From assembly GCA_003222835.1 (NCBI GenBank), contig QHXE01000073.1:1-25246 (forward strand): a DNA stretch of 25,246 bases. Direction: 5' to 3'. Source of the stretch: Acidobacteriota bacterium. Its GTDB lineage: Bacteria > Acidobacteriota > Blastocatellia > Pyrinomonadales > Pyrinomonadaceae. Below, piece by piece: positions 16,776 through 22,797 of the stretch. The notes beneath the pieces are model-generated. The model was not told where the DNA came from and did no database searches. It saw nothing but the letters and a program-made list of their open reading frames with translations. Within the stretch, counting starts at the first letter, position 1. Each line of letters starts with the position of its first letter. Made by a program: the position numbers and the translations under genes.

Positions 16776-17774
16776 ATGTCGAACGAATCCGAAGACACTT
16801 CGCTAAGCAGAGAAGCAAACGAAATCGACACGTTTTCCGGCCAGTATGAACGCTCCGGTGAACGACGGCCCGCATTGGTTTTCCTCCGGGGCGAATTGCT
16901 CGCGGTGCCGATTCCGCTGGAGCGCAAGGAGGTCACACTTGGCCGCGCGCTTGATGCCGACGTGCGCATCAACGATGCCCGCGCGTCGCGCTTGCACGCG
17001 CGCATCACCACGGAACGCGACGAAGCGACCGGCGAGACGCGCTATAGTCTTACCGATCTCGATTCGACCAACGGCACCAACCTCAACGGCCGTCCGGTTA
17101 CGCGGGCTTTCCTGGCGGATGGCGACAAGTTCGAAGTTGGCGATCAGTTGATCCGCTTTGAAATGCTCGATGAAATCGATCGCGAGTTTCAGCAGCAGAT
17201 TCACCGCCTTCTGGTCCACGATGAGCTGACCGGGTTGCTCACCGGCAAATCATTCTTCTCTGAGCTGCGTCGCGAGGCGGCGCGTGCCGAGGCGGAATCG
17301 ATGCCCTTCTGCGTTCTAATGATGGACATAGATTTTTTCAAAGGAGTCAACGACACCTACGGCCATCTGGTCGGCAGTGAAACACTGGAAGAGGTTGGCG
17401 CAATCATCAAAAAATCCCTGCGCGCCGGCGACGTTGGCGCGCGGTTTGGCGGTGAAGAATTCGCCGCTTTCCTGCTGGACGCCGACTACGCGCAGGGTTT
17501 AGTAGCCGCCGAGCGCGTGCGATCTTCAACCGAGAAGCATGAGTTTTCGGCTGTGCGTCGTGGCAGTGAAGAAGAACCGCGCACTCATCACATTACGATC
17601 AGTTTAGGAGTTGCTTCGTTTCCCGACGACGCGCGCGATCCAATTCAACTCGTCGAGATGGCGGATTCAGCGCTTTATCAAGCGAAGCGGAGCGGACGCA
17701 ATCGCGTCTGTCCGTATCGGCTTAATGCTTTCTCAGGCGACCCATTGGCGCGGTTGAAATCTCGCCAGGAGTGA
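16776..17774 (+). CDS. FHA-GGDEF diguanylate cyclase
   Basis: 332 residues, cytoplasmic. The N-terminal FHA domain (about 33-130) binds phosphothreonine: GR at 56-57, SRLH at 71-74 and STNGTNLNG at 97-105 are the core contacts. The C-terminal GGDEF domain (about 145-315) makes cyclic di-GMP from two GTP. HDELTGLLTGKSFF opens it, MDIDFFKGVNDTYGH carries metal and base contacts, and the active-site loop is GGEEF (225-229), a competent variant. RAGD (216-219), five residues before GGEEF, is the RxxD inhibitory site, so product feedback is expected. It probably couples Ser/Thr kinase signalling to c-di-GMP. The start ATG 16776 lacks a clear Shine-Dalgarno. The lipoprotein gene follows after 28 bases. 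Confidence 0.94.
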   Translation: MSNESEDTSLSREANEIDTFSGQYERSGERRPALVFLRGELLAVPIPLERKEVTLGRALDADVRINDARASRLHARITTERDEATGETRYSLTDLDSTNGTNLNGRPVTRAFLADGDKFEVGDQLIRFEMLDEIDREFQQQIHRLLVHDELTGLLTGKSFFSELRREAARAEAESMPFCVLMMDIDFFKGVNDTYGHLVGSETLEEVGAIIKKSLRAGDVGARFGGEEFAAFLLDADYAQGLVAAERVRSSTEKHEFSAVRRGSEEEPRTHHITISLGVASFPDDARDPIQLVEMADSALYQAKRSGRNRVCPYRLNAFSGDPLARLKSRQE

Positions 17775-17802
17775 AGATCGAAATTTCACCAGCAGGAGGA
17801 CG

Positions 17803-18465
17803 ATGTCGAGGACGACTTATTTAATCGTTTTCAGTTTCTTTTTCATCATGACCGCTTGCAAGTCGAATGACACAAGCACGCCGGTGACCAACGCCAATGC
17901 GCCAGCGAGTCCCATGACCATGGTCAGCCCAGCTCCCAGCGCGCCCGCACCAAACGCGCCCGCTTCGGGGTTGAAGACCAAGGTTGACGTTTGCTCGCTG
18001 CTCGAGGGCGCCGATCTGAAGAATATTCAAGGCGAGCAACCCAAAGAGACACAAAGATCCGATCGTGAGGACGCTGGCTTCATCGTCACACAGTGCTATT
18101 ATTCTTTGCCGACGTCTTCAAGCTCAGTCGTGCTGAATGTAACTACCGCGAGCGAAAGCGCAGGCGCGCGCGATCCGCGCGAATTTTGGAAAGAGACATT
18201 CGCTCGCAAAGCAGAAAAGAAGGAGCCGGATGAAAAACGCGAAGGCAGGACAAAGGAAGGCGAAGGCGAAGAACGGGCGGCCCCGCCACAGAAAATCGCG
18301 GGACTCGGCGAGGATGCCTATTGGATTGCCAGCCGCGTCGGCGGCGCGCTGTACGTGCTAAAGAAAGATTTATTCTTTCGGATTAGCGTCGGCGGCCCAG
18401 GCGATGCAAACGCCAAACTGAAGAAGTCGAAAGCCCTGGCGCAACGCGCGCTAAAGCGAATCTGA
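17803..18465 (+). CDS. putative lipoprotein, function unknown
   Basis: 220 residues. ATG 17803 is preceded by CAGGAGGA. Signal peptide II: MSRTTYLIVFSFFFIMTAC, with lipobox MTAC and lipidated Cys19, followed by Lys-Ser. Next is a Pro/Ala/Ser/Thr-rich linker (about 25-60), then a domain starting VDVCSLLEGADLKNIQGEQPKE. This resembles DUF3558-like lipoprotein domains that start with a Cys-x-Leu-Leu strand and contain a later QCYYSL segment; the link is tentative. A Lys/Glu-rich insert (about 135-165) interrupts it before GLGEDAYWIASRVGGALYVLKKDLFFRISVGG. Two Cys (in VDVCSLL and TQCYY) could form a disulphide. Probably anchored in a membrane facing the periplasm. Confidence 0.78.
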   Translation: MSRTTYLIVFSFFFIMTACKSNDTSTPVTNANAPASPMTMVSPAPSAPAPNAPASGLKTKVDVCSLLEGADLKNIQGEQPKETQRSDREDAGFIVTQCYYSLPTSSSSVVLNVTTASESAGARDPREFWKETFARKAEKKEPDEKREGRTKEGEGEERAAPPQKIAGLGEDAYWIASRVGGALYVLKKDLFFRISVGGPGDANAKLKKSKALAQRALKRI

Positions 18466-18473
18466 GCCAAACA

Positions 18474-18497
18474 GTAACATAGACTTAAGTCTGTGAT
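18474..18497 (+). repeat. single hairpin unit, GTAACATAGACTTAAGTCTGTG type
   Basis: It matches the left unit at 7005-7028 in 22 of 24 positions. Its core AGACTTAAGTCT is a perfect 12-base palindrome. It begins nine bases after the lipoprotein stop. Confidence 0.75.
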
Positions 18498-18557
18498 CTT
18501 TGCGATTCTAAAAAAAGCGGAATTACTAGCTGCAATTGTCGAGAAGGAGAGACTGAC

Positions 18558-19157
18558 ATGAGGTTGCCGAAAATGTTACTTGGGATCGCACTGCTCTTAT
18601 CGTGCGCAGTTGTCATCACCGCACAACAATCGACCGAACCACGCGCGGCATTGAACGGAGCCGCGACCGCGTCCGATGCTAAAGGCGCCGCGGCGATCGA
18701 AGCGCGTCTTTTGACCACCGTGCTTAACGGTTCCGAAGACTCGCCGGTCACGAATGTCCGAATCGTCGTGAAGAATGCCGGCGCAAACTTCTACACGTAT
18801 GTGAGCGGTTGGGCGACATTTTATGATTCGAGCGCGGTGCGTTGTGGCGAGGGACTGTTCAAGCTCGACGCGCTTGCGCCGAACGAATCAGCAGAAGTCG
18901 ATACTCCCGGTTTGCGTCTGCATTGCTCGCCGGCGAGTTGGCGCATCGTCGCGACCAACCTCCTGTCACGCACAGACGAAGGCACAAAGGCTATTGAAAC
19001 CGCGCCGCCTCCGTCCGAGGCGGTTACTGAAAAATCCGCGCCGATTAATTTCGTCATCAGCATCGATGGCGAAGAACATCCAATTCAAGTCAATAATCCC
19101 ATTGTGCTGAAGCTGGGAAATCGGAACGCGAAGATTGTGTTGCGACCCGCTCCATAA
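18558..19157 (+). CDS. exported protein, function unknown
   Basis: 199 residues. ATG 18558 follows GAAGGAGAG (about 18543-18551). Signal peptide LPKMLLGIALLLSCAVVITAQQ with probable cleavage near AQQ. Mature region: a stretch of Ala-rich sequence, then an immunoglobulin-like beta-sandwich pattern (AAAIEARLLTTVLNGSEDSPVTNVRIVVKNAG divided into strands, then FYTYVSGWATFYDSSAVRCGEGLFKLDALAPNESAEVD). Two Cys (in VRCGEG and LHCSPA) may form a disulphide. The C-terminal part FVISIDGEEHPIQVNNPIVLKLGN is also strand-rich. The pattern is that of a periplasmic beta-sandwich protein. No enzyme motif is seen. Confidence 0.75.
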   Translation: MRLPKMLLGIALLLSCAVVITAQQSTEPRAALNGAATASDAKGAAAIEARLLTTVLNGSEDSPVTNVRIVVKNAGANFYTYVSGWATFYDSSAVRCGEGLFKLDALAPNESAEVDTPGLRLHCSPASWRIVATNLLSRTDEGTKAIETAPPPSEAVTEKSAPINFVISIDGEEHPIQVNNPIVLKLGNRNAKIVLRPAP

Positions 19158-19187
19158 CTCGATGCCCATCCGAATACGCAATTCGTC

Positions 19188-19219
19188 TTGACAAAGAATT
19201 AGCTGGACATATATTGTCC
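19188..19219 (+). promoter_or_regulatory. promoter with overlapping operator-like palindrome, upstream of the uronate cluster
   Basis: A perfect TTGACA (19188-19193) and TATATT (19210-19215) are 16 bases apart. The -10 is embedded in GGACA-TATAT-TGTCC (19205-19219), whose 5-base arms are exact inverses. A palindrome across the -10 is a classic repressor site. The predicted start near 19222 gives a ~90-base leader to the isomerase ATG. Confidence 0.65.
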
Positions 19220-19311
19220 CAACTCTGAACAAAAGCCCGGATGCGCGATTAGCTGACGTTGAGCGAGACGCGTAAGCGCCTTAAGTCCGGATAGGAAAGA
19301 GAGGATGAGAC

Positions 19312-20136
19312 ATGAGCGCTCAAATGAAAGAGGCGAGAGATCGGATGATCTTTCGCCATACTAACGATCGAAAAGGCAGGCATATCGCTATTACGCCTGA
19401 AAATAGTTTGATGAAGCATCTGGTCTATGGCCGCATCATTCTAGACCGAGAGACGACTAGCGTCGCGTTTTCAACCGGCACCCTCGAGACTGGTCTAATC
19501 TGTATGTCGGGTGAGTGCACAATCAAGGCGGAGGGCCAAACCAACAGGATCGAGCGCTATGATTCCATATATCTGCCGCGCGATACGGAAGTAGAGATCG
19601 CAACGACCAGCGACGTTGACCTGGTTGAGTGTTCCGCGGAAGTGGAAAAGAAATATCCGCTTCAGGTCGTGCGTTATGCCGACGTCGAGAAGGACAGCTC
19701 ACTAAAATTCAAGACCGGGGGGCCGGCGACGACTCGCACAGTCAACATCACGCTAGGCAAGAACGTCGAAGCAGGACGCATTCTCGCGGGCTTCACCACC
19801 TCAGAGCCGGGACATTGGACCAGTTGGCCGCCCCACGAACACGCGGCGATACTTGAAGAGTTGTATGTTTACTACGACATGCCGCCTCCCGCGTTCGGCG
19901 TGCAGTTCGTTTATACAAATCCGGAGGAACCCGAGTTTGTCGGCGTGGTGCGTGACGGCGATGCGGTGATCATGCCGAAGGGCTTTCATCCGAACGTCTC
20001 AGTGCCTGGTTATCCAATTAATTTTGTGTGGATGATGGCGGCTCATCGAGAAGTTGAGGATCGTCAGTTCGGTGTGGTGACTGTGCAGCCCGGATTCGAT
20101 CGAGGCGGAAGCGGACTGGAAGCAAGTCGCAAGTAG
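19312..20136 (+). CDS. KduI/IolB-superfamily uronate isomerase
   Basis: 274-residue double-cupin isomerase (PF04962 superfamily: KduI, 5-keto-4-deoxyuronate isomerase, and IolB, 5-deoxy-glucuronate isomerase). ATG 19312 follows GAGAGG. The metal-binding segment GHWTSWPPHEHAAILEELY (His175, His177, Glu182/183) and FHPNV (His226) read like IolB (family form GNWSSYPPHKHD...LEE) rather than KduI. TRTVNI also fits IolB. The C-terminal NFVWMMAAHREVEDRQFGVV is closer to KduI. Because KduD and KdgF homologues and an ExuT-like carrier follow and no inositol genes are visible, the likely job is conversion of 5-keto-4-deoxyuronate to 2,5-diketo-3-deoxygluconate. Annotation pipelines would probably call it 5-deoxy-glucuronate isomerase. 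The stop codon overlaps a hairpin repeat. Confidence 0.88.
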   Translation: MSAQMKEARDRMIFRHTNDRKGRHIAITPENSLMKHLVYGRIILDRETTSVAFSTGTLETGLICMSGECTIKAEGQTNRIERYDSIYLPRDTEVEIATTSDVDLVECSAEVEKKYPLQVVRYADVEKDSSLKFKTGGPATTRTVNITLGKNVEAGRILAGFTTSEPGHWTSWPPHEHAAILEELYVYYDMPPPAFGVQFVYTNPEEPEFVGVVRDGDAVIMPKGFHPNVSVPGYPINFVWMMAAHREVEDRQFGVVTVQPGFDRGGSGLEASRK

Positions 20137-20156
20137 TGTAGACTTCAGTCCGCGAT
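20133..20156 (+). repeat. single hairpin unit overlapping the isomerase stop codon
   Basis: GTAGTGTAGACTTCAG... matches the 7005 unit except in the outer stem, where an A-T pair is replaced by G-C. The TAG stop (20134-20136) lies within its first four bases. Confidence 0.7.
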
Positions 20157-20200
20157 TTTCTTATGGCGAGTCAGGGGCTGGAGACTGAATCTAAAATTTT

Positions 20201-20239
20201 AACTCAGAGGACGCGGAGGTCTTCGCAGAGGGCGCAGAG
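20201..20239 (+). repeat. A/G-rich repeat of the AACGCAAAGGACGCGAAGG type
   Basis: AACTCAGAGGACGCGGAGG with TTCGCAGAGGGCGCAGAG aligns closely with the left arm of the element at 22678-22768. The matching right arm is degenerate here (CTCGGCGCCCTCG, about 20258-20270). It lies in the isomerase-transporter gap. Confidence 0.65.
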
Positions 20240-20297
20240 TGGAACTTATGAGAATTCCTCGGCGCCCTCGATTAATTAGCTCCCACCGACAAATGCC

Positions 20298-21893
20298 ATG
20301 AAGGAAGAAATTGTCTCTGCCGAACAGGCAGCCTCGTTTCCGAAATCCCTGAGCGAAGTTGCGCCGCCGTCCGCTGCCGCATCCAGCGCCACCGGTGCGG
20401 TAGTAGCCGCGGTCTCGTCTCGCATGGGCTATGTTCGTTGGTCGATCTGCGCGCTACTCTTCTTTGCGACAACCATCAACTACGTCGACCGGCAGGTAAT
20501 AGGAATCCTTTCCAAAGATCTCCAGACAGCGTTCCGGTGGAGCGAAATCGATTATGGCAATATCGTCGCCGCTTTCAATGCCGCATACGCTCTGGGGTTG
20601 TTGCTCGCGGGACGCCTCATTGATCGATTCGGAACGAAAATCGGCTACACCGTGGCCTTGACCGTCTGGAGCTTTGCCGCCATGAGTCACGCCCTGGCTC
20701 GCTCGGCTTTCGGATTCGGAGTCGCGAGAGCCACACTGGGTTTGGGTGAGGCAGGAAATTTTCCGGCCGCGATCAAAACCGTAGCCGAATGGTTTCCGAA
20801 AAAAGAACGCGCGCTGGCCACGGGCATCTTTAACGCCGGGTCGAATGTCGGCGCGATCGTAGCTCCCCTGACTGTACCGTGGATCGCTCTGCATTATGGT
20901 TGGCAGTGGGCTTTTATCCTGACCGGCGCCATCGGTCTCTTGTGGCTCGCCTTCTGGATTCCGCTTTATTCCCATCCTGAAGCGCATCGACGGCTTACAA
21001 AGCCCGAACTCGATCACATTCAAAGCGATCCTGCCGACGCAGCGGGTGCGAAAACTCCGTGGGTGCGTTTGATACCGCATCGACAAACATCGGCCTTCGC
21101 CATTGGGAAGTACCTCACTGATCCGATCTGGTGGTTTTATCTTTATTGGATTCCCAACTTCCTCAGACAAAATCACGGACTCGATCTTTCGACGATAGGG
21201 CTGCCGTTGATCGCAATCTACGTGGTAGCCGATGTCGGCAGCATCGGCGGCGGCTGGCTCTCTTCGACGTTTATTAAGCGTGGCTGGACGATAAACCGCG
21301 CGCGCAAGACAGCGATGCTTATCTGCGCGTTAGCAGTGACGCCGATCATGTTTGCTTCAAATGTGAAGAGCCTATGGCTGGCAGTCGGATTGGTCGGACT
21401 GGCGGCGGCAGCGCATCAAGGATTCTCCGCGAACATTTTCACGACCGTTTCGGACATGTTTCCCCGCCGCGCCGTAGGATCGGTGGTCGGCATCGGGGGT
21501 ATGGCCGGCGCATTCAACGGTGCGACGATGGCCGTGATCGTCGGTTACATTCTTGAGGTCACGCACGGCAATTACAAAATCCCGTTCATTATCGCCGGCC
21601 TGGCATACCTGATCGCTTTGCTGATCATTCATTTGTTGGTACCGCGAATTGAACCTATCGGAGACATGGAAAGCGTTGCAGCTAAACCGTTTTCCATCGG
21701 CACGATTGTGGGCTTCGGCTTCGTAGGCAGCGTCTTTGGATCGTTCGCTGGATGGGCCGTTGGGTTGCTTTCGCGAGTGTCCGGATCGAGCTTGCTGAAG
21801 TATATGGCTATCGGCGCACTCATCGGCGTGGGGACGGGTATCATTAGCGGCATGGTGATTACGAGTTCAACCTCGAAACCTCAATCCGTTTAG
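20298..21893 (+). CDS. ExuT-like MFS hexuronate transporter
   Basis: 531-residue inner-membrane carrier of the anion:cation symporter branch of the major facilitator superfamily; relatives import glucuronate/galacturonate with protons. The core TM1 motif LLFFATTINYVDRQVIGIL, GRLIDRFGTKIGY (loop 2-3), LGLGEAGNFPAAIKTVAEWFPKKERA and GWQWAFILTGAIGLLW are typical of ExuT/GarP-type proteins. Twelve helices end near residue 450 (IALLIIHLLVPRIEPI). Two more hydrophobic, Gly-rich segments follow (about 466-491 and 502-523), an unusual extension. The first ~42 residues are soluble and Ala/Ser-rich. An in-frame ATG at 20424 just before the first helix would give a conventional start. ATG 20298 has no clear Shine-Dalgarno, so the start is uncertain. 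Confidence 0.88.
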   Translation: MKEEIVSAEQAASFPKSLSEVAPPSAAASSATGAVVAAVSSRMGYVRWSICALLFFATTINYVDRQVIGILSKDLQTAFRWSEIDYGNIVAAFNAAYALGLLLAGRLIDRFGTKIGYTVALTVWSFAAMSHALARSAFGFGVARATLGLGEAGNFPAAIKTVAEWFPKKERALATGIFNAGSNVGAIVAPLTVPWIALHYGWQWAFILTGAIGLLWLAFWIPLYSHPEAHRRLTKPELDHIQSDPADAAGAKTPWVRLIPHRQTSAFAIGKYLTDPIWWFYLYWIPNFLRQNHGLDLSTIGLPLIAIYVVADVGSIGGGWLSSTFIKRGWTINRARKTAMLICALAVTPIMFASNVKSLWLAVGLVGLAAAAHQGFSANIFTTVSDMFPRRAVGSVVGIGGMAGAFNGATMAVIVGYILEVTHGNYKIPFIIAGLAYLIALLIIHLLVPRIEPIGDMESVAAKPFSIGTIVGFGFVGSVFGSFAGWAVGLLSRVSGSSLLKYMAIGALIGVGTGIISGMVITSSTSKPQSV

Positions 21894-21894
21894 C

Positions 21895-21912
21895 AGCGGG
21901 CTACCGCCCGCT
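21895..21912 (+). repeat. hairpin AGCGGGC-TACC-GCCCGCT after the transporter
   Basis: A perfect 7-bp GC-rich stem with loop TACC, starting two bases after the transporter stop. It shares the AGCGGGC and GCCCGCTACC words with the inverted repeat between atpD and atpC. There is no T-run, so it is a poor terminator. Confidence 0.75.
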
Positions 21913-21949
21913 TGGTCGAGCATTAGCCCGACTCTAAACAAAATCTTTG

Positions 21950-22669
21950 ATGAGCATTCTCGACGCATTCAGAATCGACCACAAGGTCGCGCTGGTGACT
22001 GGCGCTTCAACCGGACTCGGCCAGGCGATCGCCATCGCTCTCGCTGAAGCCGGCGCGAACCTGGCCTGTCACGGCAACACACATGCGCCCGACGCCACGT
22101 GCGATGCAGTCACTCGCGAAACACCGCGTAGTCTAGTTGAGGCAACGATTGCTCACTTCGGCCAACTCGACATTCTGGTTAACAACGCCGGCACAATTCG
22201 TCGATCTCAGGCGATCGTTTACCCGGAGAAAGATTGGGCGGACGTAATCGAAGTGAACCTCAACAGCGTATTTCGTCTCTCCCAACTTGCGGGACGGCAC
22301 ATGATCGAGCGTGGCCAGGGAAAGATTCTCAACATCGCTTCGCTGCTTTCGTTTCAGGGTGGCGTTACGGTGCCCGCCTACGCGGCTGCGAAAGGCGGCG
22401 TGGCGCAACTAACGAAAGCGCTCGCGAACGAATGGGCCGGGCAGGGCCTTAATGTTAACGCGATCGCGCCCGGCTACATGCGCACTGAAAACACTCGCGC
22501 ACTACAGGAAGACGAGACGCGCAACCGTCAGATACTGGAACGGATTCCCGCGGGCCGTTGGGGCGAGCCAAGCGACCTCGCGGGCGCTGCGGTTTTTCTT
22601 TGCTCGGCCGCAAGTGATTACGTGAATGGGCATGTGCTGGTTGTTGATGGCGGCTGGATGGGCAGATGA
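21950..22669 (+). CDS. kduD: KduD-type 2-dehydro-3-deoxy-D-gluconate 5-dehydrogenase (internally shortened)
   Basis: Short-chain dehydrogenase that reduces 2,5-diketo-3-deoxygluconate to 2-keto-3-deoxygluconate with NAD(P)H; cytoplasmic. 239 residues from ATG 21950 (a TTG directly before it adds one residue). The cofactor loop TGASTGLG is at 17-24, NNAG at 78-81, Ser131 in NIASLLSFQGG, and Tyr144/Lys148 in VPAYAAAKGG. The C-terminal half (NVNAIAPGYMRTENT, RIPAGRWGEPSDL, SDYVNGHVLVVDGGWMGR) is nearly diagnostic of KduD. Between DAVT (52-55) and RETPRSLVEATIAHFG, about 15 residues are missing compared with E. coli KduD (253 aa). The gap takes out the strand and TADL-type Asp motif that normally contacts adenine. 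The frame is intact, so this is an in-frame deletion. Function may be impaired. Confidence 0.92.
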   Translation: MSILDAFRIDHKVALVTGASTGLGQAIAIALAEAGANLACHGNTHAPDATCDAVTRETPRSLVEATIAHFGQLDILVNNAGTIRRSQAIVYPEKDWADVIEVNLNSVFRLSQLAGRHMIERGQGKILNIASLLSFQGGVTVPAYAAAKGGVAQLTKALANEWAGQGLNVNAIAPGYMRTENTRALQEDETRNRQILERIPAGRWGEPSDLAGAAVFLCSAASDYVNGHVLVVDGGWMGR

Positions 22670-22677
22670 AAACCTTC

Positions 22678-22768
22678 AACGCAAAGGACGCGAAGGGGTT
22701 CGCAAAGGGACGCAAAGTAAAAATATTTCTCCGCGTGCCTTTGCGAAAACCTTTGCGCCCTTTGCGTT
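22678..22768 (+). repeat. long inverted repeat of the AACGCAAAGG type
   Basis: The left arm 22678-22713 starts AACGCAAAGGACGCGAAGG. The right arm 22733-22768 is its inverse, ending CCCTTTGCGTT. 31 of 36 positions pair, with a ~19-base AT-rich loop. It fills the gap from kduD (stop at 22669) to the next ATG. The shorter related copy is at 20201-20239. This phrase (gcaaaggcgcaaagg) is familiar as a dispersed repeat in several phyla, from memory. Confidence 0.85.
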
Positions 22769-22797
22769 AAAATTTTCGGCTTGATCTGAGGATGAAT

